This document shows, in pieces, positions 44,677 through 55,890 of a DNA stretch of 64,000 bases (position 1 is its first letter; every line of letters starts with the position of its first letter). The position numbers and the translations under genes are program-made. The DNA comes from Hysterangium stoloniferum (Eukaryota > Basidiomycota > Agaricomycetes > Hysterangiales > Hysterangiaceae), in assembly GCA_015178975.1 (NCBI GenBank), contig WHVD01000048.1, forward strand, positions 124,001-188,000. The letters are read 5' to 3'. The notes below the pieces were generated by a model. The model was given only the letters and a program-made list of their open reading frames with translations. It ran no database searches and was not told where the DNA came from.

Positions 44677-45487
44677 TGTTACGACTGGAATTCCCACCGG
44701 ACTCCAGGCACTAACTTATACACACCCGCACCCTATACGCACCCATTATCAGTTTACCGGAATTCCCACTGGACTCCATATGTCAGACTTGTCTACATTC
44801 GACTTCGTTATGTTGTGTTTCAGTCACCGGAAAACCCACCGGACTCTGTCTCTGTCTATGTCTGACTTCGTCCCACGTGTCAGTCACTGGACCCCGCTCA
44901 GAAGACCTGTCATCCCTCTGACAGAGCCCTGTTCCCGTTTTAGTCAAATGACCTGTCATGATTTGGACTCCGCTCCCGCTCCGTTTCCCATTATGGTTTA
45001 TGATTTGTCACTATTTGGACTCCGCTCCATTCCATCCCATTCCTAACACCAAACTTGGTGTTTACTATTCCTGTTTTATGTTTTGCTCATTTCGTTTCAT
45101 CATTACTGGATTTGGTATGACATTCACTCCATGGTCTATTTAAACTGGCAGATGTTGTACCTACAATCCAGTCAGAAAATCAGCTTAGATTCCCCCCAGT
45201 AATCTAATACATTTTCCGCTCTAAACTCCTACTTGAATTACACCGCTCACGCTAGTCGGAGCCCACGGGCTCTGGTGCATCTATCTCTCTCACCTACCTC
45301 GACTAACATCTCGACTCATGACCTCAAGACCCACAACCCCCGCCCAGACTCCCCAGGATCCCTATCTGCCTGTCTGAAATTGGACAACACGATCTAGTGA
45401 GGGTGCAGCCTATGTATAAGCTGAAGCCAAGTCCTACTGGATAATCCGTGGGTTTCTCCGGAAACCCACCCTGTATGTATCCTAACA
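44677..45487 (+). mobile_element. solo LTR, family A
   Basis: 811 bp, TGTTACGACTGG...GTATCCTAACA, with TCTGT at 44672-44676 and 45488-45492. Inserted between the second Asp and the Glu region of the element D integrase. Confidence 0.93.
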
Positions 45488-46607
45488 TCTGTAAGGTGTA
45501 CAGCAGCGCACTCCCAGTATTGTCTTCACATCACCCACAGACTGATGGTCAAACTGAAAATACCGATGCCATCATTGAACAAATGCTGAGAGCTTACTGC
45601 ACCTCTTCAAAAGAAGAATGGTCCAAATGGATTCAAATAGTGGTTTATGCATATAATTCAACAGTGCACACTTCGACGAACTATGTGCCAGCCTTTCTCC
45701 TAATAGGATACTTACCCAGGGGAATGTCTTGCTACCTAGGAGGGGATAACCCTGTAGTCCCTAGAGAATTATCCAATAGCCCTATGGCTGATCAATGGGT
45801 TACTGAATTGAAGAACCACCAACAAATGGCCAGGGATTTGATTGCACAGGCCCATGAAACCCAAGCTCGCAGCTATATATAACAAGAAATGGAGACCAGC
45901 AGAAGAAATAAAGGAAGGGGACTATGTCTTGATTAATCCCTACTCCCTCAAACTCATTAAAGTCAAGGGGGTTGGATGGAAACTCATCCAAAGGTGCATA
46001 GGACCATTTGAAGTCCTAGAAAAGATCAACCCTCAGGCTTTCCGACTTAGAATCCTTCTGAATACCAGATGCACCCAGTTATCAACAGGAGCATCTCAAG
46101 AAGTACCACTTCTCTCCTGAAGAATTCAGATGAAGGACTCAACTCGAGAACCCAAGAGAATTAAACACTTAGGATGAAGAGTATGAGGTTGAAGCAATAG
46201 TAGGTCACAAGAAACACCAAAATTGATTACTCTTCCAAGTTTGATGGAAAGGATATGGACCTGAAGAAGATACTTGGCTAAATAGCAATGACCTTGAAAA
46301 TGCCCCCACACTCCTCAGGGCATACAAGGCTATCTACAGAATTTAACTAACTATATGCTCCCCCCCACAATCAATAGCTGGTTCTTTCTCCTATATATCA
46401 AATGAAAATAAGAAAAACATTATTCATTCTTCCTTTCTCAACCTCTCTCTTTCCCTCCCCCCCCCCCCCTTGACCTCTTCATATTGGCAAATTAGCAGGG
46501 TTTAAATTAATATAAAAGAAATGTAAAATTGCTAAAAGTTTTCATGACTCTCTTTACCTCCTTCACTCATCTGCTCATATTCACCATTAACATTCAACAA
46601 CTGCATT

Positions 46608-48950
46608 ATGTCACAGAGTCAACCAGTCAAGCCAAACTCCCTAACTTCAAGAAGTACCTTCAGACCCAGACAACCACCCCTGTTCCCACTACCAGCACAA
46701 GCCCCCATCCCTTGTCTTGTACAGAAAATGTCGAGCATGATAGAAGTAATAGGGAGGCATCTACATCAAGAGTGAAACCCATTTTAAGTGCTACTTGGGG
46801 TGCAACTACATCAAAAGTGCAACCCTCATTAAATAATACTTGGGGCACTGCCCAAGGGGAATGGCCCAAAGTCCCCCCAAAGCCCATATATAGTCCATTC
46901 TACTGAGGATGAGATCAAGCATCAACAGTGGGACAGGGATTTCCATGAAAGAGCTGAAGCAGAGAGAAAATAATCAGAGGAAAAGGAAAGCAGAATATCA
47001 AGAGGATCAGAGGAGAGGTGCTATGATAGGAGTCCCCTGTAAACATACTAGATGATAATTGAAGAGACAAGCAGGTTATCAAGCTCCAGCAATAATTCCC
47101 CCCCCCCCCCCCCCCCCCAAGAACAAAAATGGGTGGATGTCACTGAGACCAACACCAACACCAGCAATGCACCCCTTGCATATGAGTGGTAGAGAACAAG
47201 AGATGAAAACAAAAACACAGCACAATTTTCTACAATTGGGAATTTGGCAGGAGAATCAAACTACAGAGTGTTGAATTAAAATGAGGAGATGGAATTGGAT
47301 TACCTCCAAGACTCCTCAAATGAAAGAGCCCAGTAGAACAGACCTGCAGTATGCAACCTGCAGACTCATCATCAGATTTGGATGCATGCCCATCAGATAA
47401 ATCACTGTATAAGGTCAAATGCTTGGGAAAGGATTGTCATGAAGGATTTGGATTACCTGAAAGGACCCACTTTGTAACTAGCAATCCCAATCAAAGGAGG
47501 AAACTGGAACCTTCCATCCGAGTCTGGAGGGGATATTGCCCAGATGCACCTTCAACAACAGCAGTACCAGTTGTATCCATGTCAACCCATCCCAATCTCA
47601 TTCCTCTCACTTCACTTGAATCCCCTACCACCATTTCATATTGCCCATATATCACACCAATGACACCCATTGTTTTAATGTCATTCACTCCAAATCACAC
47701 TCCCCTCACTCAACACAAACCCCCTGCTACCCCCTCATATTTTCTAGATAAGCCATGGACTGTTCCAGTGCCCACTATCCCAATACCCCACCCCTTCAAT
47801 TCCAACCCCCTTCATACACAAACCTCCCCCACTACAATTCCACTGACACAGATGACTCACTCCTTGCCTCCTTCTCCACAACCCAATCCTGTGCCTTTGC
47901 TGGAAACTCCTAATGACCTCGAGATTCGGCATTCACCTATCAGTAACTTGATCTCTTTGCCAGAACCTGCCCCTTCCCTTTGCATGTCCCTCAGCAGTCC
48001 AATTCTCCCACATTGCAAGAAACTGATGGAGGTTGACACTCCTGGCAAGGATCTGATAAAAGACCTTACCCAAATAAGTGAGAAGGTGAGGGGAAGACTG
48101 AGAGCTATAACCCCAGATGTCAAACCTATCACAGTAGATCCCCTACCTATCATTCTAATTCACACCAGCATTCTTGACTTGCCTCCTCCATCACCACTCC
48201 CAATCCCTGAAGTGAACATGATGCTGACTGGTTGGATGCATGTGTCTATCAACTACCCTTCCATGCAATTCACAGTGGGGGGCATATTAATGCAATTAGG
48301 GGATGTAATGCAACACCTGTTATTCAAGGGAGGCATACAAGGCTACAGTGGGCCGCTCATGCCTGCAGCTCCTATGGCAGACTTGTATGCAGACTTGTAT
48401 TTACACGTTGATGACACCATGGAAAAGGAAAAATTGGTGGAGGATATTGGAAAGATCAAACTTTCAAATTTCTGGGGGCTTCTAGTGGACCAAACTTGCA
48501 CCCCCCTGAGAGATGCAGATATACTCCATGCTGGTGACTTTGTGGACCTGCTCAAGAGGATCTCAACAGAGCCAAGTGTGTTGGAGCACCACTCTACTGA
48601 CAGGATCATGGAGTTATAGGAGCCATCTTCAGGGACTCAACTACCTTGACCTCCTCTTCTCATTCAGCAGTGCAACCCTCACACCCCCCTCTTATCACTC
48701 GAATTGCGACCAACCCTGTTGACCACATTCAACCTATCATTCAAACTAGACAAAAGGCTTACAGGCACTGGGTCTCCACTATACACCATTTACAAGAATC
48801 TTTGTAGGGTCACCACAGCACTGACCTACAAAGCATCATCTCATCATTCTGAATCAAACATGCTAATTGGGCTCAAGCCATCCTGAACCTGGGAGGTTCC
48901 TCTCAAGAAGCTTGGGGAGGAGTTCCTGATGTCCTTCATGTAACATAGCT
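46608..48950 (+). pseudogene. element D accessory ORF, copy 2 (unknown function)
   Basis: Homologue of 6285-8760. It starts MSQSQPVKP, shifts frame once, then TWGATTSKVQPSLNNTWG, a poly-C tract (47097-47118) and a 422-residue open stretch (47351-48619). That stretch is Pro/Thr/Ser-rich with a conserved end: GWMHVSINYPSMQFTVGGIL, GGIQGYSGP, LYLHVDD, LVEDIGKIKLSNFWGLLVD. Beyond the stop at 48617 homology continues (LGEEFLMSFM, then the purine tract). No known domain is recognised; I see no transmembrane segment or CCHC motif. It lies between chromodomain and LTR, in sense with pol. Confidence 0.6.
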
Positions 48951-48971
48951 CTTTGAACTGGGGGGCAGGGA

Positions 48972-50191
48972 TTGTAACTATTTTATCAGACTATATTCCC
49001 CATTATTTTCTCTTATTTTCTACTATTTTTTATATTGTCTAATTCTTTGATTACACACATTTATTGTATTTCAAAGATCTATGTACACCTGTAGGTACAT
49101 AGACCTTATGAGTGTGTACCTATTGTCACACCTATGTACACTAGGGTGTAGTTAGAAACTCAGACACTTTTACACCATAACCATGACTTTCCCAGACACC
49201 CTTTTTAGTGTCCTGCAAGGGGTGATTGGGGTATCATCTCAGCCCTCTTTAACAGCCTTCAACTTGAACTTGCAATAACTATCTAGCTTCATACTGTACA
49301 GCTGAAGCTCAAATTATCATTAGCTTCTACTTGCATTTCACATTACTCATATCATCCTCTCTCTTTCTAACTTGTTACTTCATTAACTTGCCCTTGGAAT
49401 CACACCATAAGGTCTCCCTTGGTTGTCTTAGGAGGATATCTGAAAACTATTAAGTATACCAAATTCTAATATACTCTAAAGGTCATTTAAACATCTGGGA
49501 TGTGATTCAAACATAATTTGGTTTTTAAAACTTTTTGAAAGTTTTAAACTCTCTCATTACAAACTAAAGAATCTTTCTGGACACGAGTAGACAATAAAAA
49601 AAATTAGTCATTTGAAACACTAATACTTTTAAAAAATAGATACCTTTAGATAGTCCATTCCATGCATATGTATATTATTGGCACCTCTAAATACATATGT
49701 ATTACTTTGGAATGGATCTGTCAATCTGAATGGATTTCTACTTGATTCAACATACCCAGAATATATAGGTGATTTCACCCAACTAAGAAAGCCACAGGAC
49801 AAGAAATTTCCAATTATATATCATATATTTTACTAGGAAATAACTACAGTTTAGCTTTTAAAAAACAAATTAACAACAAAAGTATTAGCAAGTATTTATA
49901 TAACTTGCAAAACCATATACAATGGGTTCTATTAATTGACTCTGAATTGTTTAGGATGTAATATAGAGAATTGTTTCTTATGGTTGGTGGTAAACAATAT
50001 AATAGTCTCAAAATAGATACTGCTATTTAAATATGAATTTTTGTAGCAATATTGCTTTTATTAGTAAACATTTGACTAAATTTATTTTACTACATATATT
50101 GTACTTTGATAGTCAATACATTATTGTGTTGTACCTAGACAGTCAATATCCTTCATATATGGAGTGGTCAGAACTTCCATGACTCTTCACA
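48972..50191 (+). mobile_element. LTR, family D, copy 2, enlarged
   Basis: TGTAACTATTTT...GACTCTTCACA, 1220 bp against 602 bp in copy 1. The excess is an AT-rich stretch at about 49420-50095 that I could not assign; it contains an imperfect inverted pair around ATTCCATGCATATGTAT / ATACATATGTATTACTTTGGAATG. Confidence 0.7.
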
Positions 50192-53100
50192 CTGGCTGTC
50201 AGAGTGTCTGGGTGTTCAGTGCCTAGGATCTGCTCCCTGGCCTCTAACACCTGCACCTCCAGTTGTTCTCCATCAGTCCATCTGCCCAGCTGAGAATATG
50301 TGCCAGCCAAGTTGGCCCTGGCTCTCAGAGTGTCTGGGTGTTCAGTGCCTAGGATCTGCTCACTGGCCTCTAACACTTGCACCTGCAGTTGTTCTGCATC
50401 AGTGCATCTGCCCAGCTGACGAGATGTGACAGCCAAGTTGGCCCTGGCTCTCAGAGCGTCTGGATGTTTAGTGCCTAGGATCCGGTCCCTGGCCTCCAGC
50501 ACCTGCACCTCCAGTTGTTCTGCATCAGTGCATCTGCCCAGCTGACGATATGTGCCAGCCAAGTTGGCCCTGGCTGTCAGAGTGTCTGGGTGTTCATTGC
50601 CTAGGATCTGCTCCCTGGCCTCCAGGACCTGCACCTCCAGTTTTTCTGCATCAGTCCATCTGCCCAGCTGATGATATGTAACAGCCAAGTTGGCCCTGGC
50701 TCTCAGAGTGTCTGGGTGTTCTGTGCCTAGGATCTGCTCACTGGCCTCTAACACCTGCACCTGCAGTTGTTCTGCATCAGTCCATCTGCCCAGCTGACGA
50801 TATGTAACAGCCAAGTTGGCCCTGGCTCTCAGAGTGTCTGGGTGTTCAGTGCCTAGGATCTGCTCCCTGGCCTCCAGGACCTGCACCTCCAGTTTTTCTG
50901 CATCAGTCCATCTGCCCAGCTGACGATATGTGGCAGCCAAGTTGACCCTGGCTCTCAGAGTGTCTGGGTGTTCAGTGCCTAGGATCTGCTCACTGGCCTC
51001 CAACACCTGCACCTGCAGTTGTTCTGCATCAGTCCATCTGCCCAGCTGATGATATGTGTCACCCAAGTTGGCCCTGGCTGTCAGAGTGTCTGGGTGTTCA
51101 GTGCCTAGGATCTGCTCACTGGCCTCTAACACTTGCACCTGCAGTTGTTCTGCATCAGTCCATCTGCCCAGCTGACGATATGTGCCAGCCAAGTTGGCCC
51201 TGGCTCTCAGAGTGTCTGGGTGTTCAGTGCCTAGGATCTGCTCACTGGCCTCCAACACCTGCACCTCCAGTTGTTCTGCATCAGTCCATCTGCCCAGCTG
51301 ATGATATGTGGCAGCCAAGTTGGCCCTGGCTGTCAGAGTGTTTGGGTGTTTAGTGCCTAGGATCTGCTCACTAGCCTCCAACATCTGCACCTGCAGTTGT
51401 TCTGCATCAGTCCATCTGCCCAGCTGATGATATGTGTCACCCAAGTTGGCCCTGGCTGTCAGAGTGTCTGGGTGTTCAGTGCCTAGGATCTGCTCACTGG
51501 CCTCTAACACTTGCACCTGCAGTTGTTCTGCATCAGTCCATCTGCCCAGCTGACGATATGTGCCAGCCAAGTTGGCCCTGGCTCTCAGAGTGTCTGGGTG
51601 TTCAGTGCCTAGGATCTGCTCACTGGCCTCCAACACCTGCACCTCCAGTTGTTCTGCATCAGTCCATCTGCCCAGCTGATGATATGTGGCAGCCAAGTTG
51701 GCCCTGGCTGTCAGAGTGTTTGGGTGTTTAGTGCCTAGGATCTGCTCACTAGCCTCCAACATCTGCACCTGCAGTTGTTCTGCATCAGTCCATCTGCCCA
51801 GCTGATGATATGTGTCACCCAAGTTGGCCCTGGCTGTCAGAGTGTCTGGGTGTTCAGTGCCTAGGATCTGCTCACTGGCCTCTAACACTTGCACCTGCAG
51901 TTGTTCTGCATCAGTCCATCTGCCCAGCTGACGATATGTGCCAGCCAAGTTGGCCCTGGCTCTCAGAGTGTCTGGGTGTTCAGTGCCTAGGATCTGCTCA
52001 CTGGCCTCCAACACCTGCACCTCCAGTTGTTCTGCATCAGTCCATCTGCCCAGCTGATGATATGTGGCAGCCAAGTTGGCCCTGGCTGTCAGAGTGTTTG
52101 GGTGTTTAGTGCCTAGGATCTGCTCACTAGCCTCCAACACCTGCACCTGCAGTTGTTCTGCATCAGTCCATCTGCCCAGCTGATGATATGTGTCACCCAA
52201 GTTGGCCCTGGCTGTCAGAGTGTCTGGGTGTTCAGTGCCTAGGATCTGCTCACTGGCCTCCAACACCTGCACCTCCAGTTGTTCTGCATCAGTCCATCTG
52301 CCCAGCTGAGAATATATGGCAGCCAAGTTGGCCCTGGCTGTCAGAGTGTTTGGGTGTTCAGTGCCTAGGATCTGCTCATTGGCCTCCAACACCTGCACCT
52401 GCAGTTGTTCTGCATCAGTCCATCTGCCCAGCTGATGATATGTGTCAGCCAAGTTGGCCCTCGCTGTCAGAGTCTCTGGGTGTTCAGTGCCTAGGATCCT
52501 CTCCCTGTTTTCCACCACCTGTATCTGTAGCAATTCTGCATTCAACCATTTACCAGCCTGGGTGTACACATTGGCTGATCTCTCACACACATCATCATAA
52601 TATCCCTCCTTCTTTCCATTAGCCACACCCTGGATTGCAATAACATGAGGCAGCAGTTCTTGTCTGAATAAAATGTCATTCATTGTATCAGATCCATTGA
52701 TACTGCCTACTATTAATGCCCTTGCTGCATAATAATGGAGTGTATCACCTTCTCCTAGTGCTTGAGATCTTATCCACATTTGTATCATTGGATGCATTGT
52801 CCATGAAAATGAATATTGTGTAGCAGGGTCTCTAGTGAGAAGTGAATAATCACAGAGGACTTGCATGGCTAATCTGAATTTTAGAGTTTCCCACTGTCCA
52901 TCATTATTGCATGTGAGCAGCTGAGCTGGAAGATCTGATGAAGTGGTTTGCAATTTCCCATCATATGTCTTTGCTGGTGGGAATTCTGCAGCTTGTTTAA
53001 AAATCCTTTCCATGATGTTTTGGTGGTGAAAGAATCCCAGAACTTTCAAAACAAACAATGCATCTTGTGCACTTTTCATTGATATGGCCTGCTTTTCAAT

Positions 53101-55177
53101 CAGATCATATGACAGCTTTAAAGTACTATAAACAGTGTGATTATATCCTAGTGCCCCTCTCATTGATGGGTTGTCTGCATCAAAAATATCTGCATGATAT
53201 TTTTCATGCATCATTAAATACTCTGTAATGCCACAGAGTCCAGTTGAAATGGCTGCTCCAGCAATATCTATTGCAAGAGGCAAGAAGCCAAGTTGAGTAA
53301 CAATCTTCTCTAACCATTCCTGTGAGATAGTATTTAATTTCTCGTCAAATTTAGCTGCAGCTTGAAAGAGGGCAATTGCTTGATCACTCTCCATTGAGAG
53401 AACCTCCAATGAGTCTGTGACATGGTTAGCCAGTCCAGGATTACGGCTAGTGATTAAGACATGAGTCTGGCAAGTCTGTTCCAAATAGTCTTTAACAGCT
53501 CCATCCATTCCATCAACATTATCAAAGATGATGAGAGATTTCTTGTTAGTGGCTGTAAGCCACCTCAAAACTGCCTCTTGAGACTTTTCAATGCCCTTGG
53601 ATTTGGCTTCAGGATCATCAGCAATACTTGAAAGTCCATTTATCAAAGTTTCTGCATTTGTGCCATCTATCCAGAATATCCTCCAAAAGTGACTTAATAC
53701 TCTACTGTAAGTGTTGGTAAGGACAAAGAAAGTATTACCAGCTTACCAGTCATTGCTAACCAGCTCTTCAATGAATTTCAAACAAATCTGAGTTTTCCCA
53801 ACTCCTCCCATACCATACAAAAGGAAATGATTCCACATTGGGTGGGAGTTCTCAGGAGCAAAAAACTTCTGAGTTTTGACAGATATTTCTCCTGTCCCAC
53901 AAACCTTGGACTAGAACGGTGCTTGGACATGTATATAGGTCCTTGGGAGTTGTGATCTGTTTAATAATGTTAGCCTCTGTATGTCTATTGATGGTAACAC
54001 TGACCATTTTGCTGATTAAATTTAATCCACCGGGCATCAACTGTCGTTGGAGCTTTCTTAATCATATCTTGTACAGCACAAAGTACAGACTTGTAATCAT
54101 CATCGTCGACCGACTGAAATTTGGACATCCCAATGTGATCCTTATGCATGCTTATTGGTTCTATGTTCACAGCCCCAGGCAAGACGGCAGATGCTTTGGG
54201 AACAATCTGCATGTCCGCTGTAATTTAGGCTATTTGAAAGGTATATTAGAATCTTCAAACTCACAATTGCAGAACTATGGACAGGGAGACGGGTTGGTAA
54301 CGTTTCATAGAAAAATTTCATGTGAAAATGGGCGGTGATGGCATTAAAATGGGAGATTTGTTGCTGTAATGGCTCAGAGTGAGCGGTTAAATACTTCAAC
54401 AAGATATTGTTTGGCCGGGTGCACAGCGAAAGAAGTTTTGGCACCATGTCCATGCCTTGGTGGGGTGTACCAAGGAAGACAATGCCATATGTTGACAAAT
54501 GGATCCATTTATGTGGCAGGAGATGCCCTTCATGGGCAACATTTGCTTCTATTAAGGCCTGTTCCCAAGCATGAATGAAACGTAGCAGACAATTTTTTTT
54601 CATTACGAGGTGACGTACACTCTTGAGAATAATGCCGCCTAGGCTATGAGCAATGAATATTATTGGGCGTTCCTACGGAAAATAGGAAACAATCATCAGC
54701 ACGCAAGACAAAGAACACTGATCATCAGTCAGTGAACCTTAGTTTCTCCTGTTTCCCTAGACATGGAAAGTTTTGCAAGGAAGTCCTGTGCATGACCATG
54801 TAGAGTCTGCTCAGACAATGAACTATTTGTGTAGGCATCGTAACCATAAGACAAAATGCGCGCTGCAGGTATGGCGTCCGGGAGGATGTCCCGGAGCCAG
54901 AGCTTCCCATTATCGGCAGTCCAAGATTCTTCGCGATGCCCATCGAACCCATGAATAGCGACAATACTATAAATGCGAAGAATATTAGGAATCGGATACT
55001 GATATGTTTGAGCTCGATCACTCACTCGACAATAGGGGTTGTCCCTGGCACAAGTTCTTTAATTCCAAAACCGGGATCATGGTATGTATCCCCCGGTTCG
55101 TTCACGACATGAAGGGAGTTAGCACTTGTTACTTTGCTTTTGGCAAAACGATGGCGCAGCTTTGAAAAAAACGGCAT
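50143..55177 (-). CDS. NLR gene 2: SesB-like esterase, NB-ARC, 19 TPR units
   Basis: Fungal STAND receptor of the type linked to non-self recognition and regulated cell death. Model exons: 55026-55177, 54738-54966, 54265-54672, 54005-54206, 53747-53956, 50143-53704; introns 59, 65, 58, 48 and 42 bp, all GT...AG. Esterase: IVAIHGFDGHREESW, nucleophile Ser in AHSLGG (54634-54651), YGIVFLGTPHQG. NB-ARC: P-loop GMGGVGKT (53791-53814), SLIIFDNVDG (Walker B), VLITSRNPGL, LGFLPLAIDIAG. TPR: 42-residue units with LGRWTDAEQL, ILGTEHPDTL and ARANLA, of the kinesin-light-chain type. Only one lesion is seen, a 1-base loss in a T run of exon 5 (about 53865, 6 T against 7 in copy 1). The last 16 residues come from a retrotransposon LTR, so the original C-terminus is missing. 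Confidence 0.88.
51054..52187 (-). repeat. 378-bp higher-order repeat, three copies, in the TPR array
   Basis: Blocks starting at 51054, 51432 and 51810 each encode three TPR units (3 x 126 bp) in the same order of variants (GTYRQ, GDTYHQ, AATYHQ endings). A fourth partial block begins at 52188. The blocks look identical or nearly so at the nucleotide level, while neighbouring single units differ more. Confidence 0.92.
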
Positions 55178-55890
55178 GCTGAGATGTATGGTAGTAAGTG
55201 AGCGCCAAGGCAGGACATGTGATAGGTCACCCGTGACTTGCTTCTCTGTACCCACGGTGCACAACCTAGTAGCTTGTTACGTGTGTTGAAGTATTAGTAT
55301 TACGTTGGTTAGGTCGAAGATCGACCCTGATAGATATGTGCGGTGCTTTGTTCCTCAACACAACAACACCGTTCGAACTGGGCATTACACATATAGGCCA
55401 CATATTAATAGAATAATTTCCACAAGTATGGGGTGCGTGCAGAGTAAGTGCAACAAGTTCTACATGTACTAGGAACATTAATGTCAAAGGCATAGAGGGA
55501 TATAGGCACAACTAGCTCTGTGTGTCAAAACGGTTTCCAGAGTTGGTAGGAAGTTCTTTTCTTCGATTTTTGATTTCACACTGTTATATCCAAGACTGAG
55601 TCGGAATTAAAGAAAGGCCCCTCGTCCAAGCTTTGACATCAGTGGCATACCTCCTGACCTCGTAGACGTTCTCGAGCCATTTGCTCACCCATCTTTCCGC
55701 GACAAAGAAAGCATGTCCTTATAGTTTAGACTGCATGTATGGCTTCTGATGTTTTCCCAGAGAATCTCGGGCCTGTCTTAGTTGACCCAGTGAGGAACGG
55801 ATGGCCATATCTTTACGGGAATATACAACCTACCCTCCTTGCAACGTTTTAAGACCTCGATGATTGAATTTCAATGTACCATACAGCGTG
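55178..55890. other. NLR 2 upstream region
   Basis: 55178-55470 is similar to 28510-28800 upstream of NLR 1 and probably includes its promoter. 55600-55730 matches 29264-29395 in reverse. No intact gene is seen. Confidence 0.45.

Larger units (their letters stand above)
39360..46345 (+). pseudogene. Ty3 pol of element D: RT, RNase H, integrase, chromodomain
   Basis: RT: LWQFKRIPFGLRNGPSIFQ and the catalytic CLVYIDDIVIFSK (39397-39708). RNase H: YTDTSNFTLGCCLQQV-like (about 39940) and TLKKAECNYSAMEHEVLAAK (40745-40818), resuming at 42494 with IMDHAALQWA. Integrase: zinc-binding AHVGGKQFFRLMKDH...SCDICQKTK (44230-44375), MDLITGLP, then after an insertion SSHHPQTDGQTENT (45525). Chromodomain: WKGYGPEEDTWLNSNDLE (about 46230-46300). 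Removing the four insertions and one copy of each 5-bp duplication brings these parts into collinear order. Remaining stops show it was decaying anyway. Confidence 0.85.
39174..50191 (+). mobile_element. Ty3/gypsy element D copy 2, riddled with nested LTRs
   Basis: Plus-strand Ty3 element of a lineage distinct from I and II. It has RT, RNase H, integrase and chromodomain (39360-46345), a downstream accessory reading frame (46608-48950) and an LTR (48972-50191). No gag, protease or 5' LTR is seen. Pol is split by solo LTRs at 40050, 40819 (itself containing 41015), 43094 and 44677. Its LTR ends inside the TPR array of the NLR gene at 50143-55177. Confidence 0.82.

Noticed and set aside
51054-52622. 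Repeated plus-strand frames (99 residues, three identical) opposite the NLR 2 TPR array
   Set aside because: They are the reverse-strand shadow of the 378-bp TPR blocks; the minus strand carries the conserved protein.
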